This document shows, piece by piece, positions 1 through 11,200 of a stretch of DNA of 64,000 nt. The notes under the pieces are model-generated. The model worked only from the letters and a program-made list of their open reading frames with translations. It searched no databases and was not told the DNA's origin. The DNA is from JBPOFM01 sp041391925 (lineage in GTDB: Bacteria; Bacteroidota; Bacteroidia; Flavobacteriales; Flavobacteriaceae), in contig JAWKNA010000005.1 in the NCBI GenBank assembly GCA_041391925.1, positions 186,001 to 250,000 on the forward strand, read 5' to 3'. Position numbers and translations under genes: made by a program. How positions within the stretch are numbered: position 1 is the stretch's first letter; each line of letters begins with the position of its first letter.

Positions 1-1162
1 CAACAAAAAATTGTTGGTCATTATTGGTGATACTGCCTTGGGCATCATACAAATTATAGTAGGTGATACCATCTTGATTTTGGTCACATTCGGTCAAAGT
101 AGCATCTATGGCGACAATATCTTGAAAGTATTCTATGACCACCTCGCCATAGGTGATACACCCATTTACTAAAGTGGCTTCCACATTATAGACACCAGCG
201 TCACTGACCGTCAAGGTTGCGTCGGTTTCTCCTGTTATTTCGACATCATTTTTAAACCATTTGAAGGTGTCAGCATTGGTTTGAGACGCATCCAGTTGAT
301 AGGTGTCGTTTTCGCACAGTGCATTTCCAGTGGAAGTTAACAAATTTGGCCCTAAATCAGTTGACAGTTGAAAACTTCCGGCTTCCAAAAATACAGCGGA
401 GTCGTAACGATAGTTCTGTTCATCGGCAATGACCAGTTTGACGTGGTAGCTTTGGTTGGGAACTACATCAGCGGTTGCGGTCAATATTTTGGTCTGTCCA
501 TTAAAATTTATTGGAGCGGTTGGACCATTCCAACTTTCAAAATAAAATTCGTTAATAGCGTCACAGCCACCAGGTATCTCTGGATGTACGGTGGTGACTT
601 TTACAGGCGTTTGTGTGTTTGGTACCAAGGCAATGTTGGTATATTGCTGTTCCGAACTTGGGCGAATGAGAAAGCCAAACAAATCAGAATATTGGCAGGT
701 ATTTGAATCGCCTTCTTGATATTCTTCGGAAGCAAAAATATATCTAAAACTGATTTGTGAAGCTACGGAAGTGAAATCAAATTCTAAAACAGTTGCGTTT
801 AGGGTATTAGGTTCACTTAAAATAGTTTCCAAATCTGTGTCGCCTGCCCAATTTGGAGCATTATCATCACTCAATGAGGTATTGGGTCCTTGTGCATTTA
901 CAATTTTACCCGTGCTCAATATGATGCCGCTTTGAAAAGGAAATGAGCTCCCATTAGCCTCAAAATACCCATAGCTGGTATCTGAGGTTCCAAAATTGCC
1001 CCCTACAACATTCGTGACCACAACATTATCAATACAAGAACTGTTGATGAGAATGTCCTCAACCAATTGTTGAGGGGTGTATGTTTGTCCATCCACGCTC
1101 ACATTTTGAGCAAACATAGATGCAGGCAGCAATAAGAAAAGTAGTTTGTATAAACTTTTCAT
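1..1162 (-). CDS. choice-of-anchor L domain surface protein, 3' end beyond window
   Basis: The reading frame starts at an ATG at 1162 and stays open to the left edge (387 codons visible), so the gene is partial at its 3' end. Residues 1-19 form a signal peptide (KLLFLLLPASMFAQ). Residues about 25-255 match the choice-of-anchor L domain: TPQQLVED near the start, FASEEYQEGD, a cysteine-bearing YSDLFGFLI stretch and YDSAVFLEAGSF. An Ig-like segment with a KWFKN core follows, then the first acidic repeat (ECDQNQDG). The architecture parallels the complete 1608-residue protein encoded just upstream on the same strand, so the two are paralogues. The unseen end probably carries a T9SS type B sorting domain; this is inference. 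Likely a secreted surface adhesin. Exact ligand unknown. Confidence 0.85.
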   Translation of the reverse strand, partial: MKSLYKLLFLLLPASMFAQNVSVDGQTYTPQQLVEDILINSSCIDNVVVTNVVGGNFGTSDTSYGYFEANGSSFPFQSGIILSTGKIVNAQGPNTSLSDDNAPNWAGDTDLETILSEPNTLNATVLEFDFTSVASQISFRYIFASEEYQEGDSNTCQYSDLFGFLIRPSSEQQYTNIALVPNTQTPVKVTTVHPEIPGGCDAINEFYFESWNGPTAPINFNGQTKILTATADVVPNQSYHVKLVIADEQNYRYDSAVFLEAGSFQLSTDLGPNLLTSTGNALCENDTYQLDASQTNADTFKWFKNDVEITGETDATLTVSDAGVYNVEATLVNGCITYGEVVIEYFQDIVAIDATLTECDQNQDGITYYNLYDAQGSITNNDQQFFV

Positions 1163-1306
1163 GTACAATTTTTCCGATTGCAAAGATACATTTTGAATTT
1201 GTGTTATGGACTAAAATGTATGTTAAAGCTAAATATATAGAATAATAAAAGACAAATTCCAATCAATGAGATTGGAATTTGGAATGTAAATTGTTTGAAA
1301 TATGAT

Positions 1307-4300
1307 TTATCTTCTCAAGGCAAAATGTCCTTTCGCCTGAAAATCATAGCCGCCACCTTTTACGTCAGCCACAAACCAGTAATCTGTTGCAGGCATTTTT
1401 TCTCCATTATATGTCCCATCCCATCCTCTTGATGAAGAAGTCAAATAATGGATTTGTTTTCCAAATCGATCATAAATATAAATGACAGTTCCAGGAAGTG
1501 TTTCAACACCTATGATATGCCAAGTATCAAAATAACCGTCATCATTTGGTGTCATGAATTTTGGAAAATCCAATACCAAGACTTCCTTGGTAACTTCCTG
1601 ACAACCATTCAAATCAATGACTGTTATGGTATGATATCCAATACCCACATTTTCAAAAAAGTTAGATTCTTGAGGTGGATCGTTGTCCAATTGATACAAG
1701 TAATTACCTATTCCACTGATGGTGATTGTAATATTGTTGGGATCAGAGAAATCAACTGTTTCAACGATATCGATAGTCGCTGATTCAGATTCACTTACAT
1801 TAAATTCCTGTGTCGTTTGACAACCAAACTCAGTCGTCACTGTTACGGAATAAGTGCCAATAAGTGTAATTTCTATCTCTGGAGTTGTTTCCCCGGTGGA
1901 CCATGCATAGGTGTCTGTAGGATTGTTGGTATTGGCACTAACCACTAATGGTAAATTATCCAAACAAACGACTTGATCGGTAATATCTACAACAGGTCTT
2001 GGATGAATGATGATGGAAAATTGTGAAGTGCTGAAACAACCAGTGGTATTGTTTTCAACCCTTGCATAAACAACCTCGCCATTGAATCCACTATAAAAAT
2101 CTGGCAATGCGTTGGTTGCAGATTCGGCTTCTGTCAAAGAATTATAATAAGAGACCGAAAAGTTTGCAGGATTTTGCCCACCAAGAATTGAGGGATTTTG
2201 GGTGGTTAAATCAAATTCCAATAAACCATCAAAGTCATCATCACAATCTTCTAGGTCATTAGGAGTATTAGCAATAGGTAACGGTTTTACTACCAAATGA
2301 AAACCATAAGTGATAAAACAGCCAGTTGATGCATTTTCCACCCTCGAATAAATTGTAGTATTGTTGGACGCGTAAGTAAAGTCTGGATCCAATGGATTGG
2401 ATGCTGACAAGGCATCTGCAGAACTTATATAATAAGAAATAATCCTATTTGAGGTATCATCAACGATAAGATTGTCCACAGTGGTTAGATCAAAAGAATT
2501 GTTTTGGTTCTCGCAGACAATGACATTTCCAAATTGATTGATGGCTGGTGGTAAATTGACACTTAACTCCAAAGGAATCGCCAAATAACAATCGGAGAGG
2601 ACATTTGTTAACCGCACAAATACAGTTTGGGGATTTGATACGTTAGTGTATGCCGTAGGATTAGCAATAGGATTGGTTTGGGTATCCAGATTTGCCATGG
2701 TTCTGTAATAGGAAATGGCAATATTATCTTGGCGCACATCCAGTATGTCAATTTCAGAAAGTGTTAGATCAAAAGTGACAATGCCATCATAATTGGTATC
2801 ACACATGGTCAATGGTTCTGCAGGATTGGCTTGTGCCACTTGTATCACATTCAGTGTAAAGCTTGTAAAAGAAGCACAAATAGTCCCATTACTAATTCTT
2901 ACATAAATCTGTTGAGGATTGAGAGTATTGGTAAATTGAAGCGGAATGGCATTTGTGGCATTATCTGCATCCAATTGTGTGGTGTAAAAGGTGACATCAA
3001 GAGTGTCGCTCATACCTTGGGTGATTTCTGCAACTGTAGTACTTAAATCAAAAACTTCACTGGCATCATTGGTAATGTCATCACATAGGAACAAATCTGT
3101 AGGATGGTTGAATTGTGGGTTAGTGCCAACTTCAATATTGAAGGAAGATGTGCCATAGCAATCTTGGTCAGTAAGATTTTCAACCCTCACAAAAATAGTT
3201 TGAGGATTGCTTATATTTTGATAAGCAGTTGTCTTGTCAATTTCATTAACTCGATTATCTGCATCTGACTGTGATAAAAAATAAAGAGCTTGTTTGCCAA
3301 TTTGTCCATTCAAAATTTCAGAATCTTTTGTAGAGAAAATAAAATCTCCAACGCCATCACTGGATATTTCACAAATTTTATAGTTACTGATAGTAGGAAA
3401 ATCAGGAAGCGTGTTGACATAAACTGTAAAATATTCTCTGGACCAACAACCGGTTAAAGTATTGGTCACTTTTACAAATACACCTCTAGTATCGGTAAAA
3501 TGGTTTGTAGAATCATTAAAGGCATTGACACCATTTATTAAATCTTCATTGGAATCATAAAATGTAATAGCTCTGTCAGTTGTATCTGTCACTACTTGGC
3601 CGTAAATTTGAGTCAAGTCAACAAAAGCAAAACCATCTTGGTCATTATCACAAATGGTAATATCGTCTGGCTCAAAAGTTTCTGGAGCTGGAAGTATATT
3701 GATAACAAACGGATTAACATCGCCACAACCATTTTCAATAGATGAAATCTTTGGATATATAGTTGTGGGATTGGTTGTATTGGTATAAAAGTCTGGTAAT
3801 GGGTTGGCGTTATTATCTGCATCGGCTTCAGAAGCGTAGTAGGTTACTTCAAAGCCTGTTTGTCCTCCGGTTAAGAGGATATCAAAGCTATGTAAGTCAA
3901 TGGATGCAAAACCATCTGTATCATAATCACAATAGTCTACTGGACCAACAGGTGGAAAATTAGTAATTGGATTTAGCGTCAATTCAATTTGGTCAACTTC
4001 AGTACAGGTAGGACTATTAAGAGTAATATAAAGAATGGTTGGTGATTCCGAAGGTATAAAAGGGATATTTGGGTCTAGAGCATTTATTTGATTTTCTTGA
4101 TCGGATTCTGATGCATAAAAAGTGACAGTTACATCATCAAGATCATTGATAATGTCATCAGCCATCTGACTCAAATTAAATTCTTCTACGTTATCATTAT
4201 CTTCGTCACACGCTGAAAAATCTCGAATGTTAGTGCCAGTCAGCAATAAATTGGAATGGATTTCAAAAGATCTCACAGAAGCACATCCAGTTGTTGTATC

Positions 4301-6133
4301 TTCAACTCTTATATATATAGTCTGTTCTTCAGCAACAACATTGGCATAATTGGAAGCGTCTGCTATAGGATTGCTTCCAGATTGTGCATCTTCTAAAGTT
4401 TCATGAAATGTCACAGTTACTCCAGACAAACCTTCAAGCACTTCATTTATTATGGATGTTAAATCAAATGTTGCCATTCCGTCATGGTCTGAATCACAAG
4501 CATCTATGTAGATGTCCTCATAGTTGATTGTTGGGCTACCAATGACGGAAAATGATAATGTTGTCGTTGTAAAACATCCAGTTTGAGAATTTTCAACCCT
4601 CACAAATACTTGCTCATTTGGTGCAGTATTTACATAAGGCATTGATATGGCATTAATTCCTGCATTTGCAGCAGCTTGAGTTAGATGGTACGTTACTGTA
4701 AGGTCAGTTTGCCCATTGATAATTTCGTCATTGCTTTGTGTTAAATCAATCTGGGTAATGCCATCAGCTACAGCATCGTCACAAATCACTAATGGAGTGG
4801 GAGGTGTGATGTTGGGAAGAGGATTCACCACTAAATGAAAGCTACTGTAAGCCAAACAGCCATTCACAGTATCTTCAATCCTAATATAGATGACTTGGTT
4901 ATTGGTACTGTTCTGAATAGGATTGTTAATAGGGTTTGTATTATTCAATGCATTTGATGCAGAATAATGATACGAAATGTTATAGCTTGAGGCAGGAACC
5001 GATGCCAATACCTCATTGGTACGTGTACTTAAATCGAAAATTTCCACTCCATCCATGCTTGGGTCATCACAAATTTCATAATCTGAAATGGGTGTGGCTG
5101 TTTGGGTAGAGCTTAAAACAACTTCTATCACATCTTCAATCATGCAGGTAGAACCAGCCAATGGAATTTCAATCTTGACTGTGTAGCTACCAGATTGTGT
5201 TACATTTAATGTAGGCTGAGTAGCTCCACTGATGATGTTGGAATTAAAATACCAAGTATAAATTGCCTGCGGATTTCCAATATTTCCGTCGAGGGTTACA
5301 CTATCTGCACAAGTGGTGATATCATCCCCTAAATCGACCGAGGCATTAAAGCTATTGCCTTGAATAAATACAGCGGAATCATAATTTTTGTCAGTTTGGT
5401 CAGCAATAATCAGTTTTATATGATAAGTGACATTGGGATTGATGCTTGCTGTAGCAGACATAATCTTTGTACGACCATTATAATTGGTGTCACCTAAATT
5501 ATAACCCTCAAAATATTGAGCATTAGAAGCTGGGCAAAAACCGGCAATGGCTGGATGCACTGTATTGGTATTGACAGGAGTTGAAGTTCCTGGTATAACG
5601 GCAATGTTGGTGTAAGGATTGCTCGTGCCAGCTTCCTTTATCAAAAAAGCAAACCCATCAGAGTATTCACATGGGAAATTACCAAAGTATTCTTCTGAAG
5701 CCAATATATAATTGAATTGTATTTGATTGGAAATGGATACAAAATCAAATTCTATGGAAGTGGCGTTCAAGGTGTTTGAAATACCAAGTGCAGTTTCGAG
5801 GTCTGGGTCGGTCAACCAGTTGGATTGCCCCTCATTTAGCACTGCAGTATTTTGACCATTGCCACCTGATACAGCTCTACCAGTGGTTAACATGATTCCA
5901 TTTTCAAAAGGAAAATTAGAAGACCCTCTCTCAAAGTATGCAAAACTTGAAAATCCATTTACTGAACCATTGATTTGTGAAGCAATATTGGAGGTTTCAA
6001 CACAACCTTGGATTAGGTTATTCTCGATGAGCTGCTGAGGTGTAAAGGTATCATCTATTATAACTTGTTGTGAGAAAGAAACCGAACACAACAAACATAT
6101 TAACAGATAGAGGGAACCACGAAACATTTTCAT
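1307..6133 (-). CDS. giant T9SS type B surface protein: choice-of-anchor L head plus 11 FDL repeats
   Basis: ATG at 6133 chosen (1608 aa); an in-frame TTG at 6142 would add three residues. A signal peptide (LYLLICLLCSVSFSQ) is followed by a choice-of-anchor L domain (to about residue 265) and an Ig-like module. Next come eleven repeats of roughly 90-95 residues. Each opens with a CDxDxDG-like motif and FDL, and closes with an iyVRVE...GC...F.L.V pattern. Near the C terminus are a PKD-like module (YAWSTGETTPEI) and the gliding-motility-associated type B tail (FMTPNDDGYFDTWHI, IYDRFGK, GWDGTYNG, ending GHFALRR). That tail is the known signal for export by the type IX secretion system. Probably a long cell-surface or released adhesin. 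The acidic D-rich loops could bind calcium (inference). One of four tandem genes of this class. Confidence 0.9.
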   Translation of the reverse strand: MKMFRGSLYLLICLLCSVSFSQQVIIDDTFTPQQLIENNLIQGCVETSNIASQINGSVNGFSSFAYFERGSSNFPFENGIMLTTGRAVSGGNGQNTAVLNEGQSNWLTDPDLETALGISNTLNATSIEFDFVSISNQIQFNYILASEEYFGNFPCEYSDGFAFLIKEAGTSNPYTNIAVIPGTSTPVNTNTVHPAIAGFCPASNAQYFEGYNLGDTNYNGRTKIMSATASINPNVTYHIKLIIADQTDKNYDSAVFIQGNSFNASVDLGDDITTCADSVTLDGNIGNPQAIYTWYFNSNIISGATQPTLNVTQSGSYTVKIEIPLAGSTCMIEDVIEVVLSSTQTATPISDYEICDDPSMDGVEIFDLSTRTNEVLASVPASSYNISYHYSASNALNNTNPINNPIQNSTNNQVIYIRIEDTVNGCLAYSSFHLVVNPLPNITPPTPLVICDDAVADGITQIDLTQSNDEIINGQTDLTVTYHLTQAAANAGINAISMPYVNTAPNEQVFVRVENSQTGCFTTTTLSFSVIGSPTINYEDIYIDACDSDHDGMATFDLTSIINEVLEGLSGVTVTFHETLEDAQSGSNPIADASNYANVVAEEQTIYIRVEDTTTGCASVRSFEIHSNLLLTGTNIRDFSACDEDNDNVEEFNLSQMADDIINDLDDVTVTFYASESDQENQINALDPNIPFIPSESPTILYITLNSPTCTEVDQIELTLNPITNFPPVGPVDYCDYDTDGFASIDLHSFDILLTGGQTGFEVTYYASEADADNNANPLPDFYTNTTNPTTIYPKISSIENGCGDVNPFVINILPAPETFEPDDITICDNDQDGFAFVDLTQIYGQVVTDTTDRAITFYDSNEDLINGVNAFNDSTNHFTDTRGVFVKVTNTLTGCWSREYFTVYVNTLPDFPTISNYKICEISSDGVGDFIFSTKDSEILNGQIGKQALYFLSQSDADNRVNEIDKTTAYQNISNPQTIFVRVENLTDQDCYGTSSFNIEVGTNPQFNHPTDLFLCDDITNDASEVFDLSTTVAEITQGMSDTLDVTFYTTQLDADNATNAIPLQFTNTLNPQQIYVRISNGTICASFTSFTLNVIQVAQANPAEPLTMCDTNYDGIVTFDLTLSEIDILDVRQDNIAISYYRTMANLDTQTNPIANPTAYTNVSNPQTVFVRLTNVLSDCYLAIPLELSVNLPPAINQFGNVIVCENQNNSFDLTTVDNLIVDDTSNRIISYYISSADALSASNPLDPDFTYASNNTTIYSRVENASTGCFITYGFHLVVKPLPIANTPNDLEDCDDDFDGLLEFDLTTQNPSILGGQNPANFSVSYYNSLTEAESATNALPDFYSGFNGEVVYARVENNTTGCFSTSQFSIIIHPRPVVDITDQVVCLDNLPLVVSANTNNPTDTYAWSTGETTPEIEITLIGTYSVTVTTEFGCQTTQEFNVSESESATIDIVETVDFSDPNNITITISGIGNYLYQLDNDPPQESNFFENVGIGYHTITVIDLNGCQEVTKEVLVLDFPKFMTPNDDGYFDTWHIIGVETLPGTVIYIYDRFGKQIHYLTSSSRGWDGTYNGEKMPATDYWFVADVKGGGYDFQAKGHFALRR

Positions 6134-6413
6134 TCTAAACAAATTTTCTTAATCACAGCATTCGCATAGGTTACCTAAACAAATGGCACGACATAGCTTA
6201 TTAGGGGCGAAAAGTAGATTAAAATTAGACGAAATGCAAAAATATACGACGAAATGCACAAAAAATTAACATTTCAAATCTTATTTTAATTTTTCTAAGA
6301 CCTTAAACTCCTAATAACGAGTGAATTAATAGCGGTTAAAAATAACAAAAATATGCCTACGTATCTGTAAAATAAAGACTTAAAAAGGAGAATTTATCAA
6401 CAAATTTAAAGAC

Positions 6414-8195
6414 TCAATAATTTACGTACACCCATCCTTGCATTGGTTTGTAATGTGGGTCATTCAGATATAAGATGTAGAAATATGTTCCAGTTGGCAA
6501 CAATTTTCCAACATTATTAATTCCTCTGTTAGATTTTCCTCTCCAGCGAGTATCATTGTCACCTTCAAAAATCAAGACACCATATCGATTATAAATCTTC
6601 AATTCATGATTTAGAAAAATATCATATAGACCTTGAATGTTGAACCAATCATTCAATCCGTCGTCATTTGGAGAAAACCCTTCGGGAATTATTGGTGGGC
6701 AGTTTTCTACCATTATATCAAATTGATAAATTTCGAAGCAAGGTTTTCCCTCAACTTTAATATATATAGTTTGCGGATTGGTAGTGTTGGAATAATCTTC
6801 AGGAAACAACAACTCATTTTCGTTGGCTTCCAAGTCAATAAGATTTGTATAAAATGCAATGATTGTAGATGGATCGATAGTTTCTGAAATTACATCCATT
6901 AAATTGAAAACTGTTGAATCAAAACCTTTGTTGCATTCAATTATGGTTGGCAATGTGGTAATAGTAGGAAGTTGCATTAAATCTATTGTTCCAATATAGA
7001 GATTGTTGGTTTCATTGATTTCTGTTACAAGTCCTGCTTGCAAGCCATTGTCGTCCACCGCCATTGTCAACTCAAAATTATCAATCAAGCCAGCGGGAAT
7101 TGTTAAGATGATACTTCCACTTTCAAAACCATCAATGGCAATGTCATTTTGTGTAACATTTTGTGCGGACAATTCTCCATTTATATAAAATGCTATTGGT
7201 GTATTGGCAGGCAAAATATCTGTTGAATTGGTATTGTATACCGTATAGTTAATTTCCATGTCACGTTCGCCACAGTTTTGAAAATAATCGTCCAATACAA
7301 TTGTTGCATCAGGCAATTGGCTATTCAAAACGGTGATGACAGTATTAATCATTACAAAATCAAGTCCAGAAGTTAGCTGTATTGTTGCGGATGTATCTCC
7401 TATACTTATATTGTTTTGTATGTCATAGACATCAATATCCATGTTATACAAATCTGAAGAGCCAGTGAAACTGTTGGTGCCATTAAAAGCATTATTAACA
7501 GGGTTAAGGGGTGGATTGCTAATTGGATTGCCATTAATGGTAAGTGTTTCATTTACGGCAAGTGCAGCATCTCCTTCCCAAGCCAAAAAACCAATTTTTG
7601 CTCCTATGTTATCAAGAACATTCAAATTTTCCAATGAAATTGTAAGCTGGTTGGGAACACGCTGTAAACCATCATACACATTCAATTGATTGAGGGGCAA
7701 ATTGGCATCTTCATAAATTATAAAAATGGCCCAGCCACCAAAATTTGTTCCGTTTTCACAATAAAAAGGAATTATGTCGGTAAGATCAAATTCTGAAATG
7801 GTATAAGTGGTATTTCCCTGATTTTGTATCAGTTGAGTGACATCGGCAAAAGCAGAAAAGTTTTCATGATTGGCATAAGTGATATTGTCAAAAACACGCT
7901 CCGCAGTCACTTGAACATCATTAATCTTAATGTCTAAATCCCCAGTTCCTGATCCAGCCCAATATAGGTAGGCCGCTACAACCGTTTGATTAGAACTTAG
8001 ATTGAGAGTAGCAGATGAGGTGGTCAAAATTTCACAGGACGAAAATTCTTCATTTTCGAACGGATTAAGTGTGTTTCCTATAGCTGTAAAATCATACCTT
8101 CCATTGAATTGTTGGTACAATGATACGTTCTGACTAAAATCCTTAAATGGGATGAAGAGAATAAAACCAATACCAATTAGTTGAAAAATTCTCAT
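6414..8195 (-). CDS. T9SS type B secreted protein with CARDB-like and FDL modules
   Basis: 593 residues from an ATG at 8195. Residues 1-21 are a signal peptide ending FSQ. Residues about 25-280 form a large beta-rich domain with no family I can name. A CARDB-like module follows at about 290-400 (NYTVYNTNSTDILPANTPI, then ETNNLYIG). There is one FDL-type repeat at about 405-495, starting with ECNKGFDS and with a degenerate acidic motif. The C-terminal type B sorting domain (PEGFSPNDDGLNDWFNIQGL, IYNRYGVLIFEG, LPTGTYFYIL) marks it for type IX secretion. It sits 54 bp downstream of the 1090-residue gene on the same strand, so co-transcription is plausible. About 280 bp separate it from the next gene, which likely has its own promoter. 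Confidence 0.85.
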   Translation of the reverse strand: MRIFQLIGIGFILFIPFKDFSQNVSLYQQFNGRYDFTAIGNTLNPFENEEFSSCEILTTSSATLNLSSNQTVVAAYLYWAGSGTGDLDIKINDVQVTAERVFDNITYANHENFSAFADVTQLIQNQGNTTYTISEFDLTDIIPFYCENGTNFGGWAIFIIYEDANLPLNQLNVYDGLQRVPNQLTISLENLNVLDNIGAKIGFLAWEGDAALAVNETLTINGNPISNPPLNPVNNAFNGTNSFTGSSDLYNMDIDVYDIQNNISIGDTSATIQLTSGLDFVMINTVITVLNSQLPDATIVLDDYFQNCGERDMEINYTVYNTNSTDILPANTPIAFYINGELSAQNVTQNDIAIDGFESGSIILTIPAGLIDNFELTMAVDDNGLQAGLVTEINETNNLYIGTIDLMQLPTITTLPTIIECNKGFDSTVFNLMDVISETIDPSTIIAFYTNLIDLEANENELLFPEDYSNTTNPQTIYIKVEGKPCFEIYQFDIMVENCPPIIPEGFSPNDDGLNDWFNIQGLYDIFLNHELKIYNRYGVLIFEGDNDTRWRGKSNRGINNVGKLLPTGTYFYILYLNDPHYKPMQGWVYVNY

Positions 8196-8249
8196 GAGAT
8201 TTTATTTAAAAAGGCTTTAAAGCAACTACTAATGTAAGGATTTTTTAGT

Positions 8250-11200
8250 TTAACGTTTCAATGCAAAATGACCTCTAAATACCCTGCCGTCTTGTAATGT
8301 TACGTGAAACCAATAGTCGCTTGCGGGAAGATTATAGCCATTTAAAGTGCCATCCCAACCTTTGCTCAACGGATCTAGTTCCTTTACCAATTTACCATTA
8401 CGATCATAAATGTAAATCATGGTATTTGGTTGAAATTGTGTATTTACACCATACACTTGCCAATAATCATGAAATGTATCATCATTTGGCGTGAAAAATT
8501 TAGGAAAACCAATGACGGAAACTAATTCCTCCGAAATGCCACAATCATTTTTGTCCCTCACGAAAACTGTGTGAAATCCGGCCATCACGTCGTCAAAACT
8601 ATTGCTGTCTTGATAAGGACCGTCAATACTATCAAGTGCATATTCATAATCCCCTTCACCAGAAACCAAAATGGTAATCATATTATTTTGTGTGGCATCG
8701 GTAATTTGAATATCATTTATGGTAGCAATATTGGAAGGAAGCACAGTCACGGTTCGATCTTTAAAGCAGCCATCAGTGTTGGTAACTGTCACTGTGTAAG
8801 TTCCAGGTTCATTGACCATAATTTCTGAAGTGTTTTCTCCAGTGGACCAGAGATAATAATAATTGCTTGGAGAATCGCCAATGACACCACCAGTGATGGT
8901 AATGGTTTCTGGAAAGCTATTCAAGCAATAAACGGATTCCGATTCCAACTCAATATTGGGTAGTTCAAAAACTGTCAACTGCACTTCACTGATACCATAG
9001 CATGCATTGGCATTTTCTACTCGTGCATAAATGATTTGCGAGTAAGGCGTGGTGTTGGTGTAAGTGTTTCCAAGTGAATTGGTCTCCAATAACGCATCAT
9101 TATAGGTCTCGTAGTAACTGACATCCAAATTAGCTGGTAAAGCGAATAGAATGGTTGGATTGGCATCCGTTAAATCAAAATTATAAAAACCATCTTCAGT
9201 GCCATCATCATCACATTGTTCTATTGTTGCATCATAAGCAGAAGTCGTGCTCACCGCGAGGGTTACGACTGCTAAATTGGAACACCCCGTTGTGGTATCA
9301 ACAACATTGGCATACACAGTTTGTGGATTGAAAAAATTTTCAAAAGCATTTCCATCAATTTCATTGGTATCATCAACGGCATCCGTGAACGATAAATAAT
9401 ATTTTACTTCCCTATTTGACGCACCACCAGTTATATCATCTAAAACCTGGTTGATATTAAAAATAGTATATCCTTCGGGAATTCCATCTTCATCGCATTG
9501 AACTACAGTTGTATCAAATGCTTCTGGCGCATCATTGACCGTTAAAGTGAACGAACCTGTACTGAAGCAATCCGTATTGTCATTATTTTCAATGCGAACA
9601 AAAATTTCCTCAAGATAAGGAGTGGAGTTGGTGTAGGAATTAGGCAATGGACTATTCCCAGAGTCTGCATCTGCCTGCGAATTGTGGTAAGTTACGGTAT
9701 ACAGACTTGCATCTTGAGAGCCTAATATTCCGGAGGTGTAACTTGATAAATCCAGAGTAGTAAAACCATCCATTGCATTCCCAGTGAAATCAGTATCACA
9801 GACGATAACATCCTCCAGATTGGTTATGACAGGTGTGACATAAACTTCTATAAAAAATGAAGTAATATCATAACAGCTAGCATTATTAGTATGGTCTATT
9901 CTCACAAAAATTTCCTGTGGATTAGAAATATTTGTATATGAACCACTGATTTCGTGGAAATCATCATTGGCATCCTGAAGTGATGCATAATAATGTACAT
10001 CATAAGTCAAAGGATTTTGTGTATCCAAGACTTGCGTATTTTGTGTTGTGAAATCAAAAACTGAAGTCGTAGTAGTGTCACAATTAACCATATCTGCAGG
10101 TTGATGGGCTACTGGAATTTGGAAGTATGATACAAACGCTTGGCCTTCAATATCACAATCGCCATTATTTAGGTCTATATACACCTGATAATGTCCACTT
10201 TGATTGATGATTAAATCAAAATCTGTCTCAGGAAGTACTGTTCCATCCAAACTCCATGTATAATCAGCTCCAGGTATGTCATCAGCCGTTAAAGTGTAAC
10301 TTTCACCTTCGCAAAGTGGAAGATTGACTGTATTTACACCATTTCGAATAATATCCACCTGTGTGTTGAAAATGGATTGAATAAATGGCGGCAAGCCTTG
10401 TGAGGAATTATTGGGTGATAAATTGATTGCATTATGCTGATAATTGCAAGCAGTGCCTAAGGCATTTGGATTATTTATGACACCCAAGAATGGCAACCCG
10501 ATATCATAAGTGGCACTTAAAGCTCTATATATTTTTCCATCGGGTCCCAATTGTAATCCACCTCTGTACAGTTGTTGCTGGTCGATGGTGACTCTCGAAG
10601 CGGAAATATCAGAAGATGCCAGATTGAATTGGCTTAAAGTGGAGCTATGAGCTGCTGGACTATTACTTTGCTGGTCATTTGAAGAATTCACATACAAAAC
10701 TTGGCTGTCAGGAGAAAATTCAACACCATAAGCACTGCTGCTTGAAGTATTGATATTCAATTGTTGTTCATTGCTTACAACACCTGTTGCAACATCAAAA
10801 TCCAAAAGAAACATTCCACTTCCCATATTGGCACAGGCCAACTTTTGCCCATCCGGTGATAATTTCAGATACCCTCTAGCTTCTTGGGTGGTCATACCAG
10901 CAAAAGTCGAAGTCACGGGAACTGGATTAACTCCTGTGTCAGAAACTTCATAGGCATAAAAAGTATTATAATTAGTGCCGAAACCATTTTGGGAAGCATA
11001 AGTTATGACCCAAATGGACTTGGTCAAACAATCCTTTAAAACAGCACTTATTTTCTCGGAACAAACAGGAAGCAAATTGACATTCTTGTTGGTCACATTT
11101 CCTAATCCACCGTTGAGAGACATATCAACTATTGAATAATTCAAGCCAAAATTGGAGCCATCTACAGCATTATCTACCGTAAAAACATAGTATATATCTG

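Noticed and set aside
1059..1262. Minus-strand 67-codon frame near the left edge
   Set aside because: It overlaps in another frame the signal-peptide region of the partial anchor-L gene, whose frame fits a known domain.
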